DNA from: Bordetella flabilis
Lineage (GTDB): Bacteria > Pseudomonadota > Gammaproteobacteria > Burkholderiales > Burkholderiaceae_B
Direction: 5' to 3'
Assembly: GCF_001676725.1 (NCBI RefSeq)
Contig: NZ_CP016172.1
Span: forward strand, 4,588,001-4,652,000
DNA: 64,000 bases
The position numbers and the translations under genes were made by a program. Numbering within the stretch: the stretch's first letter is position 1; every line of letters starts with the position of its first letter. Of the stretch, positions 19,981 through 28,734 are shown piece after piece. A model generated the notes under the pieces. It made no database searches. It saw only the letters and a list, made by a program, of their open reading frames with translations, and was not told the DNA's origin.

Positions 19981-20250
19981 GACGAACTCTCCTGGGAATC
20001 GCGGCCATGGTCGAGCGCAACGCGCCTGCTGACGCATGTACGACGGAATGATTCCCGGGGAGTGTACTGAAGCCATACCGGATATGGCGTGGCGGGATAG
20101 CAGCGTCGCGATCGTCCGGTCAGAATTCAAACGCGGACGCGGCGAATTGACAACGTACCTCCCCGGATCGATACCGCGCACCCTGCTTGCCCAGTTTCGC
20201 TCCCGCACTTCGACCAAACGAAACCGTGCTGCCGCCCCGCCGCCACACCC

Positions 20251-21228
20251 TTATTGAACCTTGATGTCCGCGCGCTGTATCAGGTCTCCCCACTTCCTGA
20301 TTTCGCTGGCAACCTGCCTGGCGAACTGTTCCGGCGTGCCGCCGACGGGCTGCACGCCCTGCTTCGCGAAGCGCTCCATGACGGACGGGTCCTTCAGCAT
20401 GCGCCCCAGTTCCCCATTCAACTTCTCGACGATAGGCTTGGGTGTGCCCGCCGGGGCTTGCATACCGAACCATACCGTGACGTCGTACCCACGCACGCCG
20501 GATTCGTCGACCGTGGGTATGTCCGGCAGCATCGGCGAGCGCTTGGTGCCCGTGGTCGCCAGCGCCCGCAACTTGCCCGCCTGGATCTGCGGATAGACGT
20601 TCGGCACATTGTCGAACAGCATATCCGTATCACCGCCCAGCAACGCCGTCACCGCGGGCGCGCTGCCCTTGTAGGGAATATGGGTCATCTGGGTATTGGT
20701 CATCGAATTGAAGAGCGCCATGGACAGATGATTGGACGAACCGGATCCCGTGGAGGCGTAGTTGATCTTGCCGGGATTTTTCCTGGCGTAGTCGATCACG
20801 TCCTGCACCGTCTTGAATTTCGAATCGGCGCGTACGACCAGTGCGTTCTGCGTACTGCCCGCCCAGATCACCGGCGTGAAATCCTTGACGGCGTCATAGG
20901 GCATCTTGTCATGGTAAAGGCCTGGCAATGCCGAGAAGGGCAGTGGCGTCACGAGCAGCGTATAGCCATCCGGCGCGGCGCGCGCGACGATGCTGTTACC
21001 GATCAACGTGTTGCCGCCTGGCCGGTTGTCCACGACAACGGAGGTATTCCAACGCGTGCCGAGGTATTCGGCGGCCGTGCGCCCCAGCGTATCGTTGAAG
21101 CCCCCAGGGGGATACGGCACCACAATGCGTATCTGCTTGTCAGGATAGGAGCCGGCAGGATCGGCCGCGTAGGCCGACAGCGACAACAGAAGGCAGACAG
21201 CACCGGCAAGACTGCGCACTATTTTCAT
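20251..21228 (-). CDS. Bug/TctC-family periplasmic receptor (2)
   Basis: 325 aa with signal peptide MKIVRSLAGAVCLLLSLSAY-AADP, then SYPDKQIRIVVPYPPGGFND, VVVDNRPGGNTLIGNSIVAR, PDGYTLLVTPLPFS and MTHIPYKGSAPAVTALLGGD. GAGGAGA ribosome site. It starts 38 bases after the enolase-superfamily gene and is probably in its operon. The ligand is likely the acid-sugar-type substrate of that cassette (inference). No TctAB partner nearby. Confidence 0.93.
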   Translation of the reverse strand: MKIVRSLAGAVCLLLSLSAYAADPAGSYPDKQIRIVVPYPPGGFNDTLGRTAAEYLGTRWNTSVVVDNRPGGNTLIGNSIVARAAPDGYTLLVTPLPFSALPGLYHDKMPYDAVKDFTPVIWAGSTQNALVVRADSKFKTVQDVIDYARKNPGKINYASTGSGSSNHLSMALFNSMTNTQMTHIPYKGSAPAVTALLGGDTDMLFDNVPNVYPQIQAGKLRALATTGTKRSPMLPDIPTVDESGVRGYDVTVWFGMQAPAGTPKPIVEKLNGELGRMLKDPSVMERFAKQGVQPVGGTPEQFARQVASEIRKWGDLIQRADIKVQ

Positions 21229-21266
21229 CTTGTCTCCTCGGCCTTTGGCGGCCTGTGTTTTGTTGT

Positions 21267-22415
21267 TCAGAACTTCACGACATACCCCGGCCCATCGATG
21301 ATCGGATAACGCTTGAAGATGTCCTCGTCGACCTCCACGCCCAGCCCGGGGCCCGGCGGCGGCTCCACGCACCCGTCCGCGCCAATCTCGAAGATGGTGC
21401 CGAACATGTCGCGGAATGGATTGAAAGCGGACACGCAGGCTTCGAAGTAGCCCGCGTTCTCGGTCGCGGCCAGGAAGTGCAGGCAGGCGGCATGGTTGAG
21501 CCCGGTCGCGGAGCAATGCACGTGCACGGGAATACGGAAGGCCGACGCCATCGCGGCGATGCGCATGCCCTCGGTGACGCCGCCCGTCTTGGAGAGGTCG
21601 GGTTGCCAGACCTGGACCGCGCCGGCCTCGAGCATCTGCGCGAACTCGAAGCGCGTGTAGTGGTTCTCGCCGGCTGCGATCGGCACCAAGGGCGTGATCG
21701 CGGCCGCCTGGCGGTAGGAAGCAAAATCATTGCAGGCGAACGGCTCCTCCAGCCACCCCGCCTGGATTTCGGCCAACACCGGCAGCACACGACGCGCCTG
21801 CGCGATCGTGTATGCCGTGTTCGCATCCGTAAGGATATCGATGCCGTCGCCCAGCGCCTCGCGCACGCGACGCACCCGCGCGATATCGTTCTCCACACTG
21901 TCGCCGATACGCAGCTTTACCGCGCGATAACCGCGCTCCACATAGCCCTGCGCCTCTTCGGCAAGGGATGCCGGTGGCTGGTAGCCCAGCGCGATGCCGC
22001 CCGCGTAGGCCGGAATGCGCTTGCGCGCGCCGCCCATGAGTTCGTACAACGGCATCCCGGCCGCCTTGCCGCGTATGTCCCAGAGCGCCATGTCGATACC
22101 CGAATGTGCCAGCGCCGCCCCCGCGCCCAGCCCGTGGCTGGATAGCTGCATGCGGTGGACACGCTGCCACACGCCCACGACATCCGTGGCGTCCATGCCT
22201 TCCAGCAAGGGAGCCAGCGTGTTGTGGATCAGGCTGACGATGGCGCCCGGACTACGTCCCGGGTGCGATTCGCCGTAGCCCGTGATGCCTTCCGACGTTT
22301 CCACGCGGACCACGATGGCATCGCGCTTGAGCGTGCTGCCTATACCCATCGTGACGGTCTTGCCCTCCGGCAATCGATACGACAACGGAACGGCGGTAAT
22401 GCGCGTGATCTTCAT
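21267..22415 (-). CDS. Enolase-superfamily acid-sugar dehydratase/racemase (mandelate racemase subgroup)
   Basis: 382 residues with N-terminal capping domain and C-terminal TIM barrel. Metal ligands are Asp197 (ILTDANTAY), Glu223 (WLEEPF) and Glu250 (AAGENHY). The base motif on strand 2 is AVKLRIG, i.e. Lys167-x-Arg169 rather than Lys-x-Lys. A His-Asp dyad is plausible with Asp273 (WQPDLSKTGG) and His298/His300 (VHVHCSATG). It is therefore probably a dehydratase or epimerase of a hydroxy acid, substrate unknown. GGAGGA ribosome site. First gene of a minus-strand operon with Bug 2, and it has a GntR operator-like site about 85 bases upstream. Confidence 0.88.
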   Translation of the reverse strand: MKITRITAVPLSYRLPEGKTVTMGIGSTLKRDAIVVRVETSEGITGYGESHPGRSPGAIVSLIHNTLAPLLEGMDATDVVGVWQRVHRMQLSSHGLGAGAALAHSGIDMALWDIRGKAAGMPLYELMGGARKRIPAYAGGIALGYQPPASLAEEAQGYVERGYRAVKLRIGDSVENDIARVRRVREALGDGIDILTDANTAYTIAQARRVLPVLAEIQAGWLEEPFACNDFASYRQAAAITPLVPIAAGENHYTRFEFAQMLEAGAVQVWQPDLSKTGGVTEGMRIAAMASAFRIPVHVHCSATGLNHAACLHFLAATENAGYFEACVSAFNPFRDMFGTIFEIGADGCVEPPPGPGLGVEVDEDIFKRYPIIDGPGYVVKF

Positions 22416-22499
22416 GTCTCCTCCATGGAAATTGTCGATGGCGCGCCGGCAGGGCGGACACCTCGCTCGACGACCCCGCCACGCTGGCTCGGGTGCCGA

Positions 22500-22514
22500 A
22501 TTTGTATGACGAAT
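22500..22514. promoter_or_regulatory. GntR-FCD operator candidate upstream of the enolase-superfamily gene
   Basis: ATTTGTATGACGAAT. It differs at one base in 15 from the site at 23594-23608. It lies in the 268-base gap between gntR's end and the divergent enolase operon's start, where a repressor could control that operon. Confidence 0.55.
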
Positions 22515-22683
22515 GTATCACACCAAATTCACGGAAAACCATCCGCGCAATGCCTATCGATGCGGCGATGCGATGTGCATCGATACACCGCTTCAAGCGA
22601 GCCGGAATGGACCGGCGGACTATTGCCGGCGGCCTGACACGGCGCCGTTGCCGCAGGATCGCCGCGACAGCAAAGCGGGAATC

Positions 22684-23514
22684 TCAACGTCGGGCGCGCC
22701 GCGGTTCGACGGTGTCGCGCAGGACGGTGCCCAGCTTGGTACGCGCCAGCCGCTCGGCGGCGGCGATACGGTCACCTGCCCAGTAGCTGGCCTCCGCTTC
22801 CTGAATGCGGCCCGCCGTGTTGCGCATGTGGTCCAGGGCCGCCGCGCGGGCGGCTTGCGCGTCGCGCGCGTCGATGGCCGCGCAGATGGCGGCATGCTCG
22901 GCGCGGACCTGGGCGGCCCAATGCGCATGGCGGGCTTCATTGCCGCGGGTCACGCGGATGGCGTCGTGCAGCGCGCGCGTCAGCAGTCCCAGCAGGTCCG
23001 TGTAGTGGGGATTGTCGGTGGCGCGTGAAATGGCCATGTGAAAGGCCAGGTCCTCCGCCACGCCGTCGCCGCCGGCGGCCACCGCCTTGTCGATTGCGAC
23101 CAGCCCACGACGCAGCGCCTTCATATCGGCCTGGCTGCGGCGCTCGGCCGCCAGCGCCGCCATTTCGCCCTCGATGCCGCGCCGCAGCTCGATGATGCGC
23201 AGCACGCCGCGCGCCGGGTCGTCGGAACGCCCCAGCCGGAACGCTTCCGCGGCGGAGGGATCCAGCACGATGGTCCCGCTGCCCTGGCGGGTCTCCACCA
23301 GTCCTTCGGACTTCAGCCGCGAGATCGCCTCGCGCACCACCGTACGGCTTACGCCATACGTCTGCGTCATGGATTGCTCCGTCGGCAAGCGCGCGTTGAC
23401 GGGATAGGCGCCGCTGCGGATCTGCGCCGCGAGCAGCGCCGTCACGCGATCGGCCAGCGTCGCATCGGTGGAGGGCGCGGTCCGGGCGCTCATGTCGTGC
23501 TTGGATGTTTCCAT
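22684..23514 (-). CDS. GntR-family regulator, FadR/FCD subfamily
   Basis: 276 residues. N-terminal winged helix with LLAAQIRSGAYPVNARLPTE and QTYGVSRTVVREAISRLKSE (about residues 28-75), then GLVETRQGSGTIVLDP. The helical FCD ligand domain (about 105-235) contains the metal-binding type residues in EDLAFHMAISRATDNPHY and VRAEHAAICAAIDARDAQAA. It sits between the two halves of the cassette it probably controls, with matching operator-like sites on both sides. The effector would be a hydroxy or keto acid, as usual for FCD proteins. Confidence 0.92.
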   Translation of the reverse strand: METSKHDMSARTAPSTDATLADRVTALLAAQIRSGAYPVNARLPTEQSMTQTYGVSRTVVREAISRLKSEGLVETRQGSGTIVLDPSAAEAFRLGRSDDPARGVLRIIELRRGIEGEMAALAAERRSQADMKALRRGLVAIDKAVAAGGDGVAEDLAFHMAISRATDNPHYTDLLGLLTRALHDAIRVTRGNEARHAHWAAQVRAEHAAICAAIDARDAQAARAAALDHMRNTAGRIQEAEASYWAGDRIAAAERLARTKLGTVLRDTVEPRRARR

Positions 23515-23586
23515 GTCGGGGCCTGTGGCATCGCACCGCAGGTGCGATGGGGCAGTGGCACATCATAGCATCCGGCGATAATTTGC

Positions 23587-23617
23587 TTGACATATTTGTA
23601 TGATGAATTGCTAGTAT
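23587..23617 (+). promoter_or_regulatory. Promoter of the 2-hydroxyacid dehydrogenase operon with embedded GntR operator
   Basis: Perfect -35 TTGACA (23587-23592) and -10 TAGTAT (23612-23617), spacer 19. The 15-base motif ATTTGTATGATGAAT (23594-23608) fills the spacer. It is nearly identical to the motif at 22500-22514, so a bound repressor would block RNA polymerase directly. The same gap carries the start of gntR on the other strand, so autoregulation is likely. Confidence 0.65.
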
Positions 23618-23645
23618 AGGAAAAAGCCGAACTGGAGACACCGGC

Positions 23646-24629
23646 ATGCCGAACGATGCAAACGCCCGGGATCTTCCCCGCGCATACCTATGCCGCCGTT
23701 ATCCCTCTACCATCGAAGCAGCCCTGCATGAACGCTACCGGCTCGCCGTCAACGACGACGACACCATCCTGCCATCCGATGAGATCGCGCGCCGCGCTGC
23801 CGGCGCGCAGACCCTGTTCGTCAGCGCGACCGAACGGATCTCCGGGGACGTCATGCGCGCGCTGGCTCCCACGCTGCGCCATATCGCGACCCTGTCGGTG
23901 GGGTACGACCACATCGATATGGACACCGCCCGCGCATCGGGCATTCGCGTGCTGAACACGCCGGACGTGCTCAGCGGCGCGTGCGCCGAAGTCGCCATGA
24001 TGCTTGTGCTGAATGCCTGCCGGCGCGGCTACGAAGCCGACCGCATGGTGCGCAGCGGCGCCTGGCCCGGCTGGGCCCCCACGCAACTGCTGGGGCTGGG
24101 CCTGGAAGGGCGCCGCCTGTGCATCTTCGGCATGGGGCGCATCGGCCGCGCCATTGCCGCGCGTGCACGGGGCTTCGGCGTGGAGGTCCACTACCACAAC
24201 CGCTCCCGCCTTCCCGCTGACCAGGAGCTGGGCGCGCGCTACCACGCCACCCTGGAAGACGCCCTGCGCCACGCGGACATCCTGGTGATCGCCGCGCCTG
24301 GATCCCCATCGCTGAAGGGCGTGCTCGACGCGGACCGCATCGCGCTGCTGCCGCCGCAAGCAGTCGTCGTGAACATATCGCGTGGCGACCTGGTCGACGA
24401 CGACGCGCTGATCGCCGCGCTGCAAGGCGGACGCGTTCATGCCGCGGGCCTGGACGTATTCGCCAATGAACCGCGCGTGGATCCGCGCTACCGCCACCTC
24501 GACAACGTATTTCTTTCGCCGCACATCGGCAGCGCCACGACGCAGACGCGCGAAGCCATGGGCTGGCTGCTGATCCGGGGCCTGGAAACACTGCGCGCCG
24601 GCGGCCAGCCAGCCAACCTTCTTTGCTGA
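23646..24629 (+). CDS. D-2-hydroxyacid dehydrogenase (glyoxylate/hydroxypyruvate reductase type)
   Basis: 327-residue NAD(P)-dependent reductase. Rossmann motif LCIFGMGRIGRAIAARARGF (about residues 158-177), catalytic Arg246 (NISRGDLVD), Glu275 (FANEPR) and His293 (LSPHIGSAT). GGAGA ribosome site. First gene of a three-gene operon with an aldehyde dehydrogenase and a 3-hydroxyisobutyrate dehydrogenase-like enzyme. It probably interconverts a 2-hydroxy acid and 2-keto acid in the same pathway as the divergent dehydratase. Confidence 0.92.
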   Translation: MPNDANARDLPRAYLCRRYPSTIEAALHERYRLAVNDDDTILPSDEIARRAAGAQTLFVSATERISGDVMRALAPTLRHIATLSVGYDHIDMDTARASGIRVLNTPDVLSGACAEVAMMLVLNACRRGYEADRMVRSGAWPGWAPTQLLGLGLEGRRLCIFGMGRIGRAIAARARGFGVEVHYHNRSRLPADQELGARYHATLEDALRHADILVIAAPGSPSLKGVLDADRIALLPPQAVVVNISRGDLVDDDALIAALQGGRVHAAGLDVFANEPRVDPRYRHLDNVFLSPHIGSATTQTREAMGWLLIRGLETLRAGGQPANLLC

Positions 24630-24708
24630 CACGCGGCAGCGGCACGCCGATTCGCCCTGCCTGTCCCTACACGCCCTCCCGACCCACCTCTCCCACCCTT
24701 CGAAGCCC

Positions 24709-26169
24709 ATGACTACACTTTCCCATTCCGAGCTGTTCCGCCAGCAATGCTATGTCGACGGCCGCTGGATCGACGCCGCCGACGGGCAATCCATCCCGGT
24801 GCACAACCCCGCGGACGGCAGCACCATAGGCACCGTGCCACGACTGACCGCCGGGGACGTGCGCCAGGCCATCCAGGCCGCGAACCGCGCGCTGCCGGCC
24901 TGGCGCGCCACCAGCGCCAAGGAGCGCTCGCGCGCGATCCGGCGCTGGTTCGAACTGTGCATGACACACCAGGAGGACCTGGCGCGCTTGCTGACCCTGG
25001 AGCAGGGCAAGCCGCTGAAGGAGTCGCGGGGCGAGATCGCCTACGGCGCCGCGTTCCTCGAATGGTTCGCCGAGGAGGCAAAGCGCGTCTACGGCGACGT
25101 CATTCCGGCGGCGAGCAACGACCGGCGTATCGTCGTGATCAAACAGCCTGTGGGCGTCGTGGCGGCCATCACGCCCTGGAATTTCCCCAACGCCATGATT
25201 ACCCGCAAGGCCGGCGCAGCACTCGCCGCGGGCTGCACCATCGTTGTGAAGCCGGCGACGGCGACACCCTATTCGGCCCTGGCGCTCGGCGAGCTCGCCA
25301 CCCAGGCCGGCATCCCCCCTGGCGTGTTCAATGTCGTAACGGGCAGCGCATCCGTGATCGGCGCCGAACTCACCGGCAGCCCGGTGGTACGCAAGCTGTC
25401 TTTCACCGGATCCACGGAAATCGGCAAGCAATTGATGGCGCAGTGCGCGGGCACCATCAAGAAAGTATCGATGGAGCTGGGCGGCAACGCGCCGTTCATC
25501 ATCTTCGACGATGCCGACCTGGACGCCGCGGTGGCCGGCGTCATGGCGTCCAAGTTCCGTAACGCCGGCCAGACCTGCGTCTGCGCCAACCGCATCTTCG
25601 TGCAGGACGGCATCTACGACAAATTCGTGGAGCGGCTGAAGCCGGCGGTCGAAGCACAGGCGGTCGGCAACGGCCTGGAAAATGGGGTGGACCTGGGCCC
25701 GCTGATCGACGATGCCGCGGTGGCCAAGGTCCGCCAGCACATCGACGACGCGCTCGCGCTTGGCGCGCGAGTAGTGACCGGGGGCAATCCGCACCGCCTG
25801 GGCGGCCTGTTTTTCCAGCCGACCATCCTGGCGGACGTCTCGCCGAAGGCCATGCTGATGAACGAGGAAACCTTCGGTCCCGTCGCGCCGTTGATACGCT
25901 TCAATAGCGAGTCCGAGGCCGTCGCCATGGCCAACGACACACCCTTCGGGCTGGCGGCCTATTTCTACACGCGCGACTATGCACGCGCGTGGCGCGTGGC
26001 CGAGGCGCTGGAATGCGGCATCGTGGGCCTGAACGAGGGCATCATCTCCACCGAACTGGCCCCCTTCGGCGGCATCAAGGAGTCCGGCATCGGACGCGAA
26101 GGCTCGAAGTACGGCATTGAGGACTACCTCGAGGTCAAGTACATCTGCGCCGGCGGCCTGCACGCCTGA
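24709..26169 (+). CDS. NAD(P)-dependent aldehyde dehydrogenase, succinate-semialdehyde type
   Basis: 486 residues. Motifs: AITPWNFPNAMITRKAGAAL, SFTGSTEIGKQLM, general base Glu256 (VSMELGGNAPFI), nucleophile Cys290 (FRNAGQTCVCANR), and EETFGPVAPLI. The FxNAGQTCVCANR context and length fit GabD-like succinate or related semialdehyde dehydrogenases. In this operon it more likely oxidises a 2-oxoglutarate semialdehyde- or malonate semialdehyde-like product (inference). Gap of 79 bases after the preceding gene. Confidence 0.93.
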   Translation: MTTLSHSELFRQQCYVDGRWIDAADGQSIPVHNPADGSTIGTVPRLTAGDVRQAIQAANRALPAWRATSAKERSRAIRRWFELCMTHQEDLARLLTLEQGKPLKESRGEIAYGAAFLEWFAEEAKRVYGDVIPAASNDRRIVVIKQPVGVVAAITPWNFPNAMITRKAGAALAAGCTIVVKPATATPYSALALGELATQAGIPPGVFNVVTGSASVIGAELTGSPVVRKLSFTGSTEIGKQLMAQCAGTIKKVSMELGGNAPFIIFDDADLDAAVAGVMASKFRNAGQTCVCANRIFVQDGIYDKFVERLKPAVEAQAVGNGLENGVDLGPLIDDAAVAKVRQHIDDALALGARVVTGGNPHRLGGLFFQPTILADVSPKAMLMNEETFGPVAPLIRFNSESEAVAMANDTPFGLAAYFYTRDYARAWRVAEALECGIVGLNEGIISTELAPFGGIKESGIGREGSKYGIEDYLEVKYICAGGLHA

Positions 26170-26204
26170 CCGGCCCGACGACCAGACAACACGAAGAGGA
26201 AGAT

Positions 26205-27095
26205 ATGGACAAGCAGAATACGCGCATCGGCATCATCGGGGTCGGGCTCATGGGCCACGGCATTGCGGCGAACATCGTCAAGCACGGCTATGGCCTGACG
26301 TTGCTGGACCATCCGGGCAACCAGCCCGTCGACGACCTGCTGGCGGCCGGTGCGACATCGGTCGCCACGCCACGCGCCGTGGCCGAGAAGTCCGATGTCA
26401 TCATCCTGTGCGTGACAGGCACGCCTCAGGTCGAGGACGCCCTGTTCCGCCCCGACGGCGTGATCGCGGGCCTGGCGAAGGATGCGGTCGTCATCGATTG
26501 TTCCACCGCCGTGCCGTCCTCCACGCTCAAGGTGGCGGCGGCGGTGGCCGGGGCCGGTGGCCGGTTCCTGGACGCGCCCATGACACGCACACCGAAGGAG
26601 GCCGCCGAAGGCCGTCTCAACCTGATCGTCGGCGGCGATACCGGGCTGTACGAGTACTGCCTGCCGCTGCTGCGCTGCTATGCCGAGAACATCACCCATG
26701 CCGGTCCGATCGGATCGGGACACAGGCTGAAGCTGCTGCATAACTTCGTCTCCCTGGGATTTTCCGCCGTGCTGGCCGAAGCCGCCGCGTGCGCGCGGCG
26801 TGCGGGCGTCGATGCCAGCGTGTTTGTCGACATCCTGGCCCACGGCGGCGGCAAGGGCGTCGTGCTGGATCGTTTGCGCCCCTTTATCGAGACGGGCGAT
26901 GACTCCGGATTCCGCTTCACCATCGCCAACGCGCTGAAGGATATGGGGTACTACAACACCATGGCCGACGATACGGGCGCGCCGGCCACCACCGCGCAGG
27001 CGGTCAGGGAAAGCTATGCAAAGGCCGATGCCGCCGGCCTGGCGCAGATGCCCGTCCCGGTGCTGGTGGATTTCCTGGGCGGCAAGGCGAGCTGA
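26205..27095 (+). CDS. 3-hydroxyisobutyrate dehydrogenase / tartronate semialdehyde reductase-family enzyme
   Basis: 296-residue beta-hydroxyacid dehydrogenase. N-terminal NAD(P) motif IGIIGVGLMGHGIAANIVKH (residues 8-27), substrate loop VIDCSTAVPSSTLK, FLDAPMTRTPKEAAEGRLNL in place of the usual DAPVSGG, and catalytic Lys176 in GHRLKLLHNFVSLG. GAAGAGGAAG ribosome site. Last gene of the operon. It would reduce or oxidise a 3-carbon semialdehyde/hydroxy acid; the altered substrate loop argues against a standard 3-hydroxyisobutyrate role. Confidence 0.9.
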   Translation: MDKQNTRIGIIGVGLMGHGIAANIVKHGYGLTLLDHPGNQPVDDLLAAGATSVATPRAVAEKSDVIILCVTGTPQVEDALFRPDGVIAGLAKDAVVIDCSTAVPSSTLKVAAAVAGAGGRFLDAPMTRTPKEAAEGRLNLIVGGDTGLYEYCLPLLRCYAENITHAGPIGSGHRLKLLHNFVSLGFSAVLAEAAACARRAGVDASVFVDILAHGGGKGVVLDRLRPFIETGDDSGFRFTIANALKDMGYYNTMADDTGAPATTAQAVRESYAKADAAGLAQMPVPVLVDFLGGKAS

Positions 27096-27180
27096 AATGG
27101 CCAGAGGCCGACGGCGCCACGCAGCCTTGCGCGGCGACTGCCTCGGCCTGCCCGGAGCGCCATAGGCGCAGATCCGAGCC

Positions 27181-28113
27181 TTACCGCGGACTGGCTGCGA
27201 ACGCCCCCCATTCACCCCGCATCCCATCGGCCCACTGGCTTGGATGCGTGTCCAGTATCTGCCCGAGGAGGTTGCGCACTTCCGGTGACCGTTCATGCCG
27301 TCGGAACAGCGCTTCAATCTCCGATGGGACGACCGGACCGGCGATCTCCCGGAAAACGAGGCCAGGCAGCCGAATCACCTGCACCAGGATACTGGGCACG
27401 ATCGCCACCCCGGCGCCCAGTGCAACCTGGGTCAACACCGCGACGAGCGAACCGGGCAACGACACAATACGCGGATCGAACTTCCCGCGCCGCGCCACCT
27501 CCCGCAACCCGCGCTCCTGTTCAGGGACCACGAAGCGCTCGTTCGCCAACATCCTGGCGCGAATGGCGTTGCCGCTCTCGGCAAGCCGGTGACTCCCCGA
27601 CAAGGCGAGGCAGAACCGGTCCCGAGCCAGCACATGGCTCCTGAGGGCCGGTGAAGACGCCACCGGCCCCCGTACAAACGCGACGTCGATCCTCCCTTCT
27701 TCCACGAGCGAAGTCAGTTGGTTCATCGGGATCTCGTTCGTATTGACCATCACATCAGGCCACGTTGCCCTGAACCGACGGACCTGGTCCTGGAGTACGC
27801 CGAAGAAAGCGGCCGAACCGACGTAGCCGATCTCCACCCGCCCGATCTGACCACGGCCCGCCCGGCGACCGACATGGACGGCGCGTTCGAGCTGATCCAG
27901 CGTCGCACGGGCCTCGGCCAGGAAAGCTTCCCCTGCGGACGTCAGGGCGACAGACCTTTTGGTGCGGTTGAACAGACGCGCCTGCAGCATCTGCTCCAAC
28001 TCCTGTATCTGCGCCGTCAGTGTCGGGGGCGATATCCCAAGCTGTTCCGCGGCTTGCGAGAAATGCAGTTTCTCCGCAACGGCGATAAACGAGCGCAGAT
28101 GGCGCAATTCCAT
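27181..28113 (-). CDS. LysR-family regulator divergent from glcG-like/MFS genes
   Basis: 310 residues; MELRHLRSFIAVAEKLHFSQ then AAEQLGISPPTLTAQIQELE. The LHFSQAAE/PPTLTAQIQ sequence resembles the CatR/BenM-like part of the LTTR family. Effector domain with VEIGYVGSAAFFGVL and VALGAGVAIVPS. ATG at 28113 chosen over an in-frame start 9 codons up. It is divergent from the GlcG-like gene with a 119-base intergenic region and probably controls the pair. Confidence 0.9.
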   Translation of the reverse strand: MELRHLRSFIAVAEKLHFSQAAEQLGISPPTLTAQIQELEQMLQARLFNRTKRSVALTSAGEAFLAEARATLDQLERAVHVGRRAGRGQIGRVEIGYVGSAAFFGVLQDQVRRFRATWPDVMVNTNEIPMNQLTSLVEEGRIDVAFVRGPVASSPALRSHVLARDRFCLALSGSHRLAESGNAIRARMLANERFVVPEQERGLREVARRGKFDPRIVSLPGSLVAVLTQVALGAGVAIVPSILVQVIRLPGLVFREIAGPVVPSEIEALFRRHERSPEVRNLLGQILDTHPSQWADGMRGEWGAFAASPR

Positions 28114-28232
28114 GGCTCTCGCTCCAATAGTATTCAGCACCGCCGAATTATTTCAGAAGTTCGGCTTATTGATCCGAATTATTCTTCTCGATTAAATGGC
28201 CATGGTCGAAATGAACTCCTGGGAGTCCCTCC

Positions 28233-28721
28233 ATGCCCCGCATCAGCCACATTGCAGCAACGTTCGCTTTCGCCGGTTCTGTCGCGCTGTGTTCGGCTCC
28301 GGCCAACGCGGTGGATCTGCCTGCTCGGCCGATTCTGACCCTCGCCGCCGCCCAGCAAGCGATGGCCGCCGCCCAGGCCAAGGCGGAGGCCGCGAACTGG
28401 CCCTGCGTCATCGCGATCGTCGACGCCGCAGGCGCTCCCATCCTGCTGGTGCGCATGGATAACGCCGCGGTCCCCGCCGGCGTCGAGCTCGCCCCGGGCA
28501 AGGCGCGGACCGCGGCGCTATTCCGCCGTCCAAGCGGAGCATTGGAAGACGCGATCAATGGACCGCGGCCGGCCGCCATCACGGCGCAGGGCTTCGTGCT
28601 GATGCGCGGGGGCATCCCGCTCATGGCCGCGGGACAGATCGTCGGCGCCATCGGCGTATCCGCCGATACGCCGCAACACGATGAGGAAATCGCCCTGGCC
28701 GGCGCGGCCGCGCTCAAGTGA
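28233..28721 (+). CDS. Exported GlcG/HbpS-family protein
   Basis: 162 residues with a Sec signal peptide (MPRISHIAATFAFAGSVALC-SAPANA, about 1-26). The GlcG/HbpS fold then follows: LTLAAAQQAMAAAQAKAEAA, WPCVIAIVDAAGAPILLVRM, ARTAALFRRPSGALE and GGIPLMAAGQIVGAIGVS. Family members bind haem or are linked to glycolate and degradation operons. Periplasmic location is inferred from the signal. It is followed 13 bases later by an MFS gene. Role unknown; it may bind the compound or cofactor associated with the transporter. Confidence 0.85.
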   Translation: MPRISHIAATFAFAGSVALCSAPANAVDLPARPILTLAAAQQAMAAAQAKAEAANWPCVIAIVDAAGAPILLVRMDNAAVPAGVELAPGKARTAALFRRPSGALEDAINGPRPAAITAQGFVLMRGGIPLMAAGQIVGAIGVSADTPQHDEEIALAGAAALK

Positions 28722-28734
28722 CCCGATCGACGCC

